This document shows positions 8,257-16,601 of a DNA stretch of 64,000 nt, piece after piece. Every line of letters begins with the position of its first letter. The first letter of the stretch is position 1. The translations under genes and the position numbers were made by a program. The DNA is from Leptospira fletcheri. GTDB taxonomy: Bacteria > Spirochaetota > Leptospiria > Leptospirales > Leptospiraceae. The notes under the pieces were generated by a model. The model did not search any database and was not told the origin of the DNA. It was given only the letters and a program-made list of their open reading frames with translations. Location of the stretch: NCBI RefSeq assembly GCF_004769195.1, contig NZ_RQET01000004.1:682001-746000 (forward strand), read 5' to 3'.

Positions 8257-9072
8257 TTAGAATTTCCAGCTATAACGCAATTCGGTATTCCACCCCACTC
8301 CGTTTCCGCCCAGAGACACGGGGCGGTACGTCGGATTTAGGCTGAATTGGAGTCCTTCCGGGTTAGAATCTCCTGCCAGGAGCTTTTCCTTTTGCACCCC
8401 TAAAAAATAGGAATAAAGGATCTGCGCTCCGTAAGCAATACCGAAAAAAATCAGAGCATCATTGGACTGGGTACTTGCCGTCTGGTAATGCTTGAAGGCT
8501 CCCCCGGAATATGCCGATCCGATCAAAACTCGGATGAGCGTGGCGGAAGGAGGGTTTAACGTGGAGTTGCTCTGAGAGATCAGTAAGTATTCGTAAACCT
8601 TATCTTGGTAAGCGCTTTTTGCAGAGCGGAATTCTCCGCTTGTTTTTACGGAATAGTATGCCAATCCGGCGACTGCGGCAAAAGTCACCGCTCCCTGCCA
8701 TTTCTTTTCCGCTTTCCAGATCCCCCATCCGGGAAGAACCGCGGAACTCAACGGATAATTCCAACGAGGTTTTTGCCACCAACGGATTTTTCCGGACTCG
8801 ACGATTTCCTCTTTTTTAGGAGGGACTTCTTCTTTCTTTTGGGGCTCGACTTTTTTTGGTTCTTGTTTGGGTTCGTCTTTGAGACGGAGTTCTTGGATTT
8901 CTGTTTTCGGAATCGTCAGAATTTTCCCGTCGACTTCTAGCTGTACGTCGGTTCGGGTTTGATTGACCACCTTTCCTTGGAGTACCTTTCCGTTTTTTAA
9001 AGTCAGGGTCGCCCCGAACATTGCAGTGGATGAAACGAAAATAACGGACAAAATCAGCTTGCGTAGATACAT
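8257..9072 (-). CDS. exported protein with NGK..G domain and DUF5683-like C-terminus
   Basis: 271 residues. A signal peptide covers residues 1-20. Next is a small beta domain (about 21-66) with LTLKNGKVLQGKVV and LTIPKTEIQEL. A Lys/Pro/Glu-rich linker (about 68-92) follows, then a C-terminal region starting WWQKPRWNYPLSSAVLPGWG with two weakly hydrophobic helices and a final strand ELRYSWKF. The PGWG plus helices resemble DUF5683 proteins. The NGK..G domain also appears at the C-terminus of the FecR-like protein two genes away. It diverges from the sigma factor gene, so the two may share a control region. Likely an envelope protein; function unknown. Confidence 0.75.
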   Translation of the reverse strand: MYLRKLILSVIFVSSTAMFGATLTLKNGKVLQGKVVNQTRTDVQLEVDGKILTIPKTEIQELRLKDEPKQEPKKVEPQKKEEVPPKKEEIVESGKIRWWQKPRWNYPLSSAVLPGWGIWKAEKKWQGAVTFAAVAGLAYYSVKTSGEFRSAKSAYQDKVYEYLLISQSNSTLNPPSATLIRVLIGSAYSGGAFKHYQTASTQSNDALIFFGIAYGAQILYSYFLGVQKEKLLAGDSNPEGLQFSLNPTYRPVSLGGNGVGWNTELRYSWKF

Positions 9073-9213
9073 AGGAAAGTTCGCATTTCTCGGGTTTTGC
9101 TAACCCCGAGTTTAGAATTCACTGATTCGAAGGTTTTTTTGGCAATATCTTTCTTCAAGAAAAAACCTAATTTACTTGAAAAAAGGCAACCGATTAAAAA
9201 CTTTCTATCTACC

Positions 9214-9774
9214 GTGTCGGACACCTTGTTTTTTGAAAAACTGTACAACGCGAATAAGGACCACTTGTTCTCCTTTATCCGGCGTTCGGTGAAGGACGAA
9301 TCTACCGCGCTCGATCTTTTGCAAGACACGTTTTTGAACTTTTTTAAACATTATTCCGGGAAAGGGAACCTTCCCCAGGAACAGATCGCTCGGATGATTC
9401 TATTTCGGATCGCGAGAAATCTGATGATCAACTATGGTAAATCCTATTATCAAAAGAACGTTTCGCTGATGGGCGGGGAAGAGGTAGCTTCCTTTTTCGG
9501 CTCCAAGGCCCAAGGTCCGGAAGGACAGGTTCTTGACGACATGGCGGCCCAGGATCTGACCCGAGCACTGAACGAAATTCTGGAAATACTGCCGGAAGAG
9601 CAGAAAACGGCGGTAGAACTTCGTTATTCTCAAGGTTGTAAGCTGGAAGAGATCGCACAGGTCCTGGGTCTTTCCGTTTCCGGAGTTTCGAGGCTTTTGG
9701 AAAGGGCCGAAAAGGCTATTTTGCAGGAAGGCAAGAGACGGGGATTTAAACCGGAATCTTTTCTTAAGAGTTAA
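9214..9774 (+). CDS. RNA polymerase sigma-70 family (ECF-type) sigma factor
   Basis: Region 2 is visible as LFSFIRRSVKDESTALDLLQ followed by DTFLNFF, and region 4 as LPEEQKTAVELRYSQGCKLE then EIAQVLGLSVSGVSRLLERA, the helix-turn-helix for -35 recognition. There is no region 3, as in ECF factors. The start is uncertain. The frame is open back to a TTG at 9097, but that part overlaps the divergent promoter and has no family pattern. GTG at 9214 gives the usual ECF length (186 aa) but has no clear ribosome site. The gene precedes a FecR-domain membrane protein, a typical sigma/regulator pairing. Controlled genes may include the divergent exported protein, by inference. Confidence 0.87.
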   Translation: MSDTLFFEKLYNANKDHLFSFIRRSVKDESTALDLLQDTFLNFFKHYSGKGNLPQEQIARMILFRIARNLMINYGKSYYQKNVSLMGGEEVASFFGSKAQGPEGQVLDDMAAQDLTRALNEILEILPEEQKTAVELRYSQGCKLEEIAQVLGLSVSGVSRLLERAEKAILQEGKRRGFKPESFLKS

Positions 9775-9801
9775 AGGAATTCTTTTTTATAATTTAAATC
9801 C

Positions 9802-9939
9802 GTGATTCTATCCGTCGAAAATAGCATTATTTTGAAAAAAACGAGCAACGGGACTCTTTACGATTTGTTAGTCAAACTGGAAGCGGAGAGAACGCTACCA
9901 AGCCGGATCCCGGAATTTAGAAACGGAGAAAGAGGATGA
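9802..9939 (+). CDS. possible small ORF coupling sigma factor and FecR genes (45 aa)
   Basis: A GTG-started frame runs 45 codons and its TGA overlaps the ATG of the FecR gene by ATGA. The product, ending RTLPSRIPEFRNGERG, has a helical middle and basic end and no recognised domain. The exact ATGA coupling supports translation; the lack of a nearby ribosome site for the GTG argues against. It could be a short leader or a tiny anti-sigma-like peptide. It fills most of the gap between the two genes. Confidence 0.33.
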   Translation: MILSVENSIILKKTSNGTLYDLLVKLEAERTLPSRIPEFRNGERG

Positions 9940-10991
9940 ATGGGATGACACCTAATTTCGATGCCTACGCCGAGCTCTTAAAAAGAACTCGGACCGTTTC
10001 TAAATTACCCGATTTCGATCCTACTTGGATCGAAACATCCCCCCGCTTCAAGGTGGAGGCTATCGTTGTGGAAACTTCAAATCAGAAGAATGTCGTTGAA
10101 CTTCCAAATACAAGTCGTCGGATCTTTTTCCTCTCTGCTGCAGCGGTCCTTTTAATCGGAATCGGTATAGGCGGATATTTCAAATTCTTTAAAGGATCTC
10201 AGGCTCCGGTTGTGGAAGGTTCCGTTTTAAAAGCGGCCGTGGTTTTCGTTAAAGGGGACGCGAAAGTCGTTCGGGACTCGGAATCTCCGATCCATATCGG
10301 AGATATCTTAACCGAAGGGGATCGTATCGTTACCGGGCCTGGAGGCTCAGTCGATATCGGGCTGACCGACTCTAGCATGATCCGGATCAAAGAAAAGTCC
10401 AGCTTGATGCTGAAGGGTATGAGAGAAACGGACGCTTCTCAAGTGAAACTTTCCCTCCTTTCCGGTCGGATCCTGAACTTGGTTGAGAAGGAAAAGAAAA
10501 ACGCGAATTTCGTCGTGGATACTCCTACCGTGGTTGCTGCCGTTCGGGGAACTTCCTTCGAAGTCGCGGTTACGCCGGAGGAATCCTCAGTGTTCGTTTC
10601 TGACGGAGCGGTGGAAGTAACTCCTTTGGTGAATGATGAGGCGGAAAAGGTCCTGAACGTAGGCGGCTTGGTAATCGTTACCGTCCAAAAAGCTACCTAT
10701 TACGAAGATACGGATCGTGCAAAGAATTCCCTACCGGAATATTCCGACATGCGTAAGAACCTGAACGCCCTGGATAAGGAAGTGATGGAGACTACCAGAG
10801 GTCTTAAGACGGCAAAAACGGAAGCCGAATTGAGCGAGATTTACGACAAGAGTATCGAGCAAATCATCCTGAAAGACGGTCGTGAGTTGCGCGGGGTAGT
10901 CGTTTCTCAGAAAAAAGGAAAATTGATCGTCCAAACCTTAAAAGGTTCCTACATTCTGGACGAGTCGGTGGTGGAAACGATTCGTTACTGA
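9936..10991 (+). CDS. FecR-domain membrane protein
   Basis: 351 residues. The first 60 residues are cytosolic, a single membrane segment spans about 62-84, and the FecR domain covers about 98-215 in the periplasm (GDILTEGDRIVTGPGG, then DTPTVVAAVRGTSFEV, the conserved block). A helical region follows, and the last 40 residues (LKDGRELRGVVVSQKKGKL) repeat the NGK..G domain found in the nearby exported protein. GGAGAAAGAGG just upstream of the ATG is a strong ribosome site. Position behind an ECF sigma factor suggests it transmits an envelope signal or acts as its anti-sigma partner, but no TonB receptor gene is nearby, so iron sensing should not be assumed. Confidence 0.88.
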   Translation: MNGMTPNFDAYAELLKRTRTVSKLPDFDPTWIETSPRFKVEAIVVETSNQKNVVELPNTSRRIFFLSAAAVLLIGIGIGGYFKFFKGSQAPVVEGSVLKAAVVFVKGDAKVVRDSESPIHIGDILTEGDRIVTGPGGSVDIGLTDSSMIRIKEKSSLMLKGMRETDASQVKLSLLSGRILNLVEKEKKNANFVVDTPTVVAAVRGTSFEVAVTPEESSVFVSDGAVEVTPLVNDEAEKVLNVGGLVIVTVQKATYYEDTDRAKNSLPEYSDMRKNLNALDKEVMETTRGLKTAKTEAELSEIYDKSIEQIILKDGRELRGVVVSQKKGKLIVQTLKGSYILDESVVETIRY

Positions 10992-11020
10992 TCGTCTTCT
11001 CCAATCTTGGATTTTCGTAA

Positions 11021-11047
11021 AACCCGGGAATTCTTCCCGGGTTTTTT
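11021..11047 (+). terminator. rho-independent terminator after the FecR gene
   Basis: Ten-base arms AACCCGGGAA (11021-11030) and TTCCCGGGTT (11034-11043) with a TTC loop, followed by a run of T. It ends the sigma-FecR transcript 30 bp after the stop codon. Confidence 0.9.
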
Positions 11048-11354
11048 ATTTGTGCGGCATCCAGGTGAATTTTCTCTAAACGAATCCCTCAGAAAAGGTT
11101 CCTCTCCTACAAGTCGGTGCAAGCTTCATTCCAGTAGGTATGCTTCATGATCGATAAAAGTGAAACGGATTATTCCAGGACTTGAGGGGCCCTTAGCGTG
11201 GCTCCGCCAAATCCGTATGAACCTCTTGCCGAGTAAGCTTTAGAACACGAAGCTGTAGAGATGCTAGTTGAAAAAAAACGGTAAACCAAATACATGAACA
11301 AAAGGCGGTTATGCTAATAAAAGTAAAGCTTGGAGAACGCAAATCATCTAAGTC

Positions 11355-11875
11355 ATTAGTGTTTCTCGGGCTGGTTTTCGAAATCGCTGCAAACTTCAGG
11401 ATCAAGACAGAGAATTAAAAGATCGAATTCGGTCTTTAGGATACAAGTATAAAAAAGCTGGTTACAGATAGATTCATAGCTTCACACGGCAGGAAGCGAA
11501 TGTAAATTATGAGCGGATCTATCGCCTGAATTCCGAAATAGACTTAAAATACAGAATTAAACGGAAACGAAAGGGGTTATGGTTCCGAAGGTTGTTCCTA
11601 AGAATTCGGGGGAAGTTAGTCTATGGATTTCATGTCGGGTACACTTTATTAAGGAAAGATATTTCGAATTCTAAATAACATCGATGATTGCGGTTGTTTG
11701 GCAGTGGTAAGTAAATCGGTCGCATTTACTTCTGACCGATTAGTAAGGATTTTGAATGAAGTATCCGAAACCTATAGCCTTTAGAAACAGATAGTTGTGG
11801 GCAACGGTCCGGAATTCACATCATAGTTCACTCGGGGGATTGACTCCAGAGAAATATTTAAAACACTCTGCTTAA
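11355..11875 (+). pseudogene. IS3-family transposase orfB remnant
   Basis: Decayed transposase with stops, a frameshift and an internal deletion. Frame 1 gives VSRAGFRNR, DRELKDRIRSLGYKYKKAGY, then stop, then IHSFTRQEANVNYERIYRL and IKRKRKG, matching the helical N-part of IS3-type OrfB. After a frameshift near 11620 comes SMDFMSGTLY, stop, GKIFRILNNIDDCG (first catalytic Asp block), then VRILNEVSETYSL, stop, KQIVVGNGPEFTS, where the second catalytic Asp of the usual DNGPEFTS is replaced by Gly. The sequence then jumps to LGGLTPEKYLKHSA and a stop, the normal C-terminus, so the third acidic block is deleted. The order fits the IS2/IS407-like groups. The copy is certainly inactive. Confidence 0.85.
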
Positions 11876-12088
11876 GAGGATTTCACCCATTACTCCGGCA
11901 CTAAAAATCGGAGCATCTCAATTGGGCTTTCTGAATGCGCAAATAGGATATTATTTAAGTGGAAGGAGAAGGGGAAATAATCGTTACAAAGTTTTACTGG
12001 ACAGTTTATTAATCGAACAATTGACGGATTTTCTCATCATCAGAATGGGGTTGTACGATTGGCTGTTCAAAGCTGACAATTTACTTTT

Positions 12089-12117
12089 TTGCTTGCTTAG
12101 ATGATTTACGATATTAT
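12089..12117 (+). promoter_or_regulatory. sigma-70-type promoter of the methyltransferase gene
   Basis: TTGCTT at 12089-12094 and TATTAT at 12112-12117 are separated by 17 bp, in an AT-rich stretch 42 bp before the ATG of the downstream gene. This is one of the best consensus-like promoters in the window. Confidence 0.6.
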
Positions 12118-12158
12118 TCTCTTTGAAAAGATTAACTTGCAGATGGATAGGAATGTTA

Positions 12159-13151
12159 ATGAACGATATTACAAGTAGATCAGAGGATATGGCCCTAGCA
12201 ATCGGGGCCAAAAAACTCCATGAAGGTCGGCAGTTTATGTACGATGCCGCAAAAAGATATCATGATTCCTTTAAAGATTCTAAAACCGGTTTTTTTAAAG
12301 CAGAGTATCTGGAAAGCCGAAGCTGTCCTGTCTGTTTTAAAAATAATGAAAGAGTGATTTTTAATGCAGACGGAGGAGTTTACGTTAAATGCAACGAATG
12401 TGGTATGGGTTACTTAAACCCCGTCTTTACGGATGATTCTCTTACGAAATTTTATACAGGCAATAATACGGTTCAATCCGAAGTCGTCGAGAATGAGAGC
12501 GACTTTTATCGAAAAATATACTTGAAAGGACTCGAAGCGTTAACTCCGCACACGAAAAAAGGAGCTATTTTAGATATAGGATGTTCCGCAGGCAGTTTTC
12601 TGGATCTTGCAAAATCTAACGGTTGGGATACATGGGGAGTTGAACTCAATGAAGCAGAGATTGCATACACTAAAAAGAAGGGTCATAAGGCTTTCAATCA
12701 AATGCTTGAGAGTATTGAATTCCCGATTAAGTTTAATGCGATTACATTATGGGATGTATTTGAACATATCAAAGATGGGCATAAATATTTGAAGTTAATG
12801 AAAAGCCTACTGACTCCGGACGGAGTCATTTTCATTCAAGTTCCTAACTTCCATTCGCTAGCTGCAAGAGTGCTCCAAGAAAAATGCAAGATGTTCGACG
12901 GATTGGAACACGTAAACCTTTATTCGCCAGTAACTTTGAGAACAATTGCCGAAAAAAATTCCTTTGAGTTAGTTTCTATGAACACGGTTATTTCCGAAAT
13001 TCCTATAGTTAATAATTATGTTAATTACGAAGATGCATATTTAGGTGATATTCCTCACGGAGGCAGAGTGTTGAATCTCATAGATGAAAAGTTGCTTCAT
13101 GAAAATTACCTCGGATATAAAATCCAGGCAGTTCTGAAAAATATGCATTGA
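12159..13151 (+). CDS. class I SAM-dependent methyltransferase with N-terminal zinc ribbon
   Basis: 330 residues. A zinc-ribbon pair lies at the N-terminus (CPVC at about 55-58 and CNECG about 20 residues later). The Rossmann SAM site is ILDIGCSAGSFLDLAKSNGW (motif I), followed by GVELNE (acidic end of strand 2) and ITLWDVFEHI (motif II), then GVIFIQVPN. This zinc ribbon-methyltransferase layout is common in sugar and polysaccharide modification and in C-methylation of deoxysugars, but the substrate cannot be told here. The start is set at the ATG preceded by AGGA at good spacing; another ATG lies two codons upstream. Codons are AT-richer than in flanking genes and it adjoins an IS remnant, so horizontal gain is likely. 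Confidence 0.85.
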   Translation: MNDITSRSEDMALAIGAKKLHEGRQFMYDAAKRYHDSFKDSKTGFFKAEYLESRSCPVCFKNNERVIFNADGGVYVKCNECGMGYLNPVFTDDSLTKFYTGNNTVQSEVVENESDFYRKIYLKGLEALTPHTKKGAILDIGCSAGSFLDLAKSNGWDTWGVELNEAEIAYTKKKGHKAFNQMLESIEFPIKFNAITLWDVFEHIKDGHKYLKLMKSLLTPDGVIFIQVPNFHSLAARVLQEKCKMFDGLEHVNLYSPVTLRTIAEKNSFELVSMNTVISEIPIVNNYVNYEDAYLGDIPHGGRVLNLIDEKLLHENYLGYKIQAVLKNMH

Positions 13152-13417
13152 GAATGTGGGACTTTTTATATGATTTAGTGAATATTCTGAATTGTTTGAA
13201 TGGATTTCAGAGGTAAATCATAATTGGCCTGCTCGTAATAATCTGCTTCTGTAAAGAGTTTGTTGGGTTGCGGCCCTGCACAGTTATTCTCTTTAATCGA
13301 ACGATAGCGATATGCAGCGCTTGAAAGGGTGAAGTATATATAACAGTAAATAGTTTTCGCTGGGACCGAAGCTCGGAGTGGCACGGTCCCGCGAAACGGG
13401 AGTCGGGCTCTGAATTT

Positions 13418-13873
13418 TTACGCCAACCCGTTCGAAATGGAGCGATCGACGGAATAAGATCCACCTCCAGAAAAAAACAGACTGATCGCCATAGAGACTA
13501 CGAGGATATGATATTCAAAACCTTCTCCTCCTTTGTCCCCGAACCAGTTCATAAAAAATCCGTAATGTATGTGGGTCAACGCTGCCACAAAAAGCGTGAT
13601 GCCGATTCCCGACGCAAAGAAGCGAGTCAAGAACCCGAACGCCAGAAAAAGCGATCCGGCAAATTCGAAAAAAATGGCGGCAGTTCCTAAAAATGCGGGA
13701 AACCCCAACGTATCCGTAAAATAATCCATCGCTACGTCGTATCCTAAACCTCCGAACCACCCGACCGTCTTTTGGGCGCCGTGAGGGAAGATACACGTAA
13801 AGATTCCGATTCGTAGAAATAGCGGACCGATTCCTGGTTTCGTGGCAAAAAAGGGATAGAACATATCAGCCAT
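13418..13873 (-). CDS. DoxX family membrane protein
   Basis: 151 residues with four predicted membrane helices. The conserved DoxX pattern is seen as FLRIGIFTCIFPHGAQKTVG near the start, FLGTAAIFFEFAGSLFLAFG in the middle and HIHYGFFMNW late. The family is loosely tied to quinone or thiosulfate oxidation and to redox stress; in leptospires the role is unassigned. It is divergent from the small helical protein gene with about 140 bp between starts. The 266 bp on its 3' side, up to the methyltransferase gene, contain no supported gene. Confidence 0.87.
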   Translation of the reverse strand: MADMFYPFFATKPGIGPLFLRIGIFTCIFPHGAQKTVGWFGGLGYDVAMDYFTDTLGFPAFLGTAAIFFEFAGSLFLAFGFLTRFFASGIGITLFVAALTHIHYGFFMNWFGDKGGEGFEYHILVVSMAISLFFSGGGSYSVDRSISNGLA

Positions 13874-14015
13874 GGAATGTATGCCTTTCCGCCTTTCGGT
13901 TCCAGCTATTTTTCACGCACCTCCGATAGGAGCCTCGATTTTCCCTGTCCAAAATGAGTTGTCGAAGAGGCATATTGGTAAAATTTTGGTAATACGAACG
14001 CATCGGAAGGTACCT

Positions 14016-14183
14016 ATGTCTGACGAGACTACCGAAAAAAAGAATAAAAAAATCAACAAGATGTCCGTTCAGGAGCTGGACCAAGCTCTTAAGGACGCCG
14101 TCGAGAAGATGAACGGGGAAACGAGCAAGTACGTACAACATCTTAAGGCGAGAAAGCAAGAATTGCTCGCTAAAAAGAAATAG
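14016..14183 (+). CDS. small charged helical protein (55 aa)
   Basis: Begins MSDETTEKKNKKINKMSVQE and ends in a Lys run. It is soluble, highly charged and helical, without Cys or signal peptide. The start is chosen at the ATG with GGAAGG 6-11 nt upstream; the frame extends further but overlaps the divergent DoxX start. I do not recognise a family. It precedes the ABC-F gene, with a stem-loop between the two, so it may be its own transcript. Confidence 0.65.
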   Translation: MSDETTEKKNKKINKMSVQELDQALKDAVEKMNGETSKYVQHLKARKQELLAKKK

Positions 14184-14205
14184 CACTACTTTTGAATCCC
14201 GGGGT

Positions 14206-14226
14206 GCTCGTCTAAAACGGACGAGC
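14206..14226 (+). terminator. weak stem-loop after the 55-aa gene
   Basis: GCTCGTC (14206-14212) pairs with GACGAGC (14220-14226) across a 7-nt loop. A pyrimidine-rich but not pure T tract follows. It may attenuate read-through into the ABC-F gene. Confidence 0.4.
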
Positions 14227-14260
14227 GCCTTCTCCTCCTCTTCGACACACTTTAAGAACC

Positions 14261-16207
14261 ATGCTACAGTTTATAGAAATCAAGCACCGGTTCGGCAGTT
14301 CCACTCTATTCGATAAATTTTCCTGGCACATCAAACCCGGATCCAAAGTTGCCTTGGTCGGGCCGAACGGTTCCGGCAAATCCACCCTCTTCCGCATGGC
14401 GGAAGGCGATCTGGCGCCGGAAGAAGGAATCGTCAGTCGATCTAAACATACCGAAATTTCACTTTTTCAACAGATTCCGGATTTCGACTTCGAAGTATCC
14501 GTTATCGACACAGCTCTTTCCAGGCACAAACATTATAACGAATATATTTCACGTTCTCGTAATATTCATACTAGAATGGATGCCAGCACAGATCATGATT
14601 CTCCCGAATTCTCTTCTCTCCTAGAGGAACAAAGCGCTCTGGAGGAATATGCCTTTACCTACGGAGTCCATGAATTGGAAGCCAGGGCAAAAAAAGTTCT
14701 AGGCGGTCTCGGTTTTTCTAACGAACAGATGGAAAGAAAGGTAAAGGAATTTTCCCCGGGTTACCAACATAGACTAGGATTGGCGATCGCGGTATTGAAT
14801 CCGGGAAATCTCCTTTTGCTCGACGAGCCCACGAACCACTTGGATCATTCTTCCAAAGAATGGTTGGCGGAATACCTCAGAAATACCAACCGTTCCTTTG
14901 TCCTTGTAACCCACGATCCCGAATTTCTGAACTCTACCACGGATACGATCGCGGAATTGAATCCGTCGGGTGTTTTGGAATTTAAAGGTACTCTGGAGGA
15001 GTATTTCGAACACAAAAACGAACTGTTGGAAAAACTTCGGACCCAGTTTCAAAAGGAAGAAGCATACTTAAAGAAAAGGATGGAATGGGTTGAGCGCTTT
15101 CGGGCGAAAGCCACCAAAGCCCGAGCGGTGCAAAGCGTAATCAAACGGCTGGAAAAACGGGATAAAGTGGACGCTCCCGAGGAGTCTTTCTGGAACTCCA
15201 AAACCGAATACGATTTTCATTATATTCCCTGCGGGAATATGGCCTTTCGAATCGAAGGAGCGGATTTTTCCTACAATGCCGAATCCCCTAATATTTTCGA
15301 AAACGCGGAATTACACGTCTCGAACGGTGATAAAATCGCGGTAATCGGTCCGAACGGTGCAGGGAAATCCACTTTTCTCCGTTGCCTATTGGGAATCCAC
15401 AAATTGAAAAAAGGATCCATCACATTCGGACCGAAAACCCGAATCGGGTATTTTTCCCAAAATCACCATGAGGATCTGGATCCGGAAAAATCCATTCTTG
15501 AAACCGTTCTCTCCGCATATCCGGAAATTCCGGAGGTCGAGGCCAGAAACCTTTTGGGCTATTTCTCGTTTTCGGACGATCGGGTTTTTAAAAAGGTCGG
15601 GCTACTTTCCGGAGGGGAACAAAGTCGACTACGTTTAGCGTTGCTTGTTAAGTTAGGATCCAATTGTCTTTTTCTGGACGAGCCGACCAACCATTTGGAT
15701 TTGGTGGTCCGCGAGAATCTTAAGAGAGCCTTACATTCTTATCCCGGTGCGGTGCTCGTCATCTCTCATGATCCGGAATTTCTAAAGGACCTTTGCAATC
15801 GAACGATCTCGGTTTCCGGCGGTCGTATCCGAGATTTGAACACTAGTTTTTCCGATTATCTTAAATTTCCTCCGGAAGACCTACATGCCGAGGGCGGGTT
15901 TGCAAAATCCGACGAGGTTTTGGATAAGGGGGAATCCAAGGATAAGAGCAGGACTAGAAAGAACGCGGATAAGAATAGGGTAAAGAAGATCCAAAAAGAT
16001 ATCGAGCAAATCGAATCCAAGATCGCCTTATTGGAAAAAAACAAGACGAATTCCGAGGAACTTTTAGCGGATCCTCAATTTTACAAGAATCGCAGTTATC
16101 AAATGGAGTTAGACACCTACAATCAGACCAAGACGGAAATCCTTCGTTTGACGGAACAGTGGGAGACTCTCCAATTGGAGTTGGAAGAATTATCTTCCGC
16201 CGTTTAA
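14261..16207 (+). CDS. ABC-F family ATPase (Uup/EttA-like)
   Basis: 648-residue soluble tandem ATPase without membrane segments. Domain 1 has Walker A GPNGSGKST at 34-42 and Walker B LLLLDEPTNHLD; domain 2 has GPNGAGKST near 363-371, signature LLSGGEQSRLRLALL and CLFLDEPTNHLD. The inter-domain linker (about 250-315) is long and charged (EKLRTQFQKEEAYLKKRMEW), as in ribosome-binding ABC-F proteins. The last 80 residues form a coiled coil, as in Uup-type members. Members act on the ribosomal E site in translation control, rescue or antibiotic protection; which applies here cannot be read from sequence. The rhodanese gene follows after 13 nt and is probably co-transcribed. Confidence 0.93.
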   Translation: MLQFIEIKHRFGSSTLFDKFSWHIKPGSKVALVGPNGSGKSTLFRMAEGDLAPEEGIVSRSKHTEISLFQQIPDFDFEVSVIDTALSRHKHYNEYISRSRNIHTRMDASTDHDSPEFSSLLEEQSALEEYAFTYGVHELEARAKKVLGGLGFSNEQMERKVKEFSPGYQHRLGLAIAVLNPGNLLLLDEPTNHLDHSSKEWLAEYLRNTNRSFVLVTHDPEFLNSTTDTIAELNPSGVLEFKGTLEEYFEHKNELLEKLRTQFQKEEAYLKKRMEWVERFRAKATKARAVQSVIKRLEKRDKVDAPEESFWNSKTEYDFHYIPCGNMAFRIEGADFSYNAESPNIFENAELHVSNGDKIAVIGPNGAGKSTFLRCLLGIHKLKKGSITFGPKTRIGYFSQNHHEDLDPEKSILETVLSAYPEIPEVEARNLLGYFSFSDDRVFKKVGLLSGGEQSRLRLALLVKLGSNCLFLDEPTNHLDLVVRENLKRALHSYPGAVLVISHDPEFLKDLCNRTISVSGGRIRDLNTSFSDYLKFPPEDLHAEGGFAKSDEVLDKGESKDKSRTRKNADKNRVKKIQKDIEQIESKIALLEKNKTNSEELLADPQFYKNRSYQMELDTYNQTKTEILRLTEQWETLQLELEELSSAV

Positions 16208-16220
16208 AAGGGAGAAAGGG

Positions 16221-16556
16221 ATGAATCCGAAAGAGTTAAAAACGAGACTGGATGCGCGAAACACGGGAAAGGACGATTTCTACTTATTGGATGTGCGGAA
16301 CCCGAATGAACAGGAAATCTGCCTGATCGAAGGCACGGACCTACTGATTCCGGTCTCCGAATTGCCGGCTCGCGTTTCCGAATTGGATGCATGGAAAAAT
16401 TCCGGAAAAGACGTAGTGGTGTACTGTCGCTCCGGTGGAAGGTCGGGCAACGCCTGTGCGTTTTTGAAATCGACCGGTTTTTCCAAGGTGTTCAACCTGG
16501 AAGGGGGCGTTTTGCAATACTCGGACGATGTAGATTCCACCTTGGCTAAATATTAA
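16221..16556 (+). CDS. rhodanese-like domain protein
   Basis: Single-domain rhodanese of 111 residues. The active-site loop is VYCRSGGRSGNAC with the persulfide-forming Cys, and the N-terminal block LLDVRNPNEQEI is the family signature. FNLEGGVLQY is the usual C-terminal motif. Likely a cytosolic sulfur carrier or cyanide sulfurtransferase; no signal peptide. A clear ribosome site (AAAGGGAGAAAGGG) precedes the ATG. It sits in a unit with the ABC-F gene, with no functional link obvious. Confidence 0.92.
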   Translation: MNPKELKTRLDARNTGKDDFYLLDVRNPNEQEICLIEGTDLLIPVSELPARVSELDAWKNSGKDVVVYCRSGGRSGNACAFLKSTGFSKVFNLEGGVLQYSDDVDSTLAKY

Positions 16557-16601
16557 GGAAATTGAAATCTCTTCCTCTTCGACTAAGTCTCGGAGAATGT
16601 T

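Larger units (their letters stand above)
11048..12158. other. gene-poor, AT-richer stretch containing an IS remnant
   Basis: About 1.1 kb with no intact gene. 11048-11354 has only weak traces of an IS3 orfA end (a frame reading ALEHEAVEMLVEKKR then stop, near 11240-11290). 11355-11875 is the broken transposase listed separately. 11876-12088 holds nothing I recognise. I could not find clear terminal inverted repeats or a target duplication, so element boundaries are unknown. Confidence 0.6.

Noticed and set aside
13175..13384. Minus-strand GTG-started frame between methyltransferase and DoxX
   Set aside because: Some segments look protein-like, but the start is poor, there is no ribosome site and no known motif; kept as unsupported.
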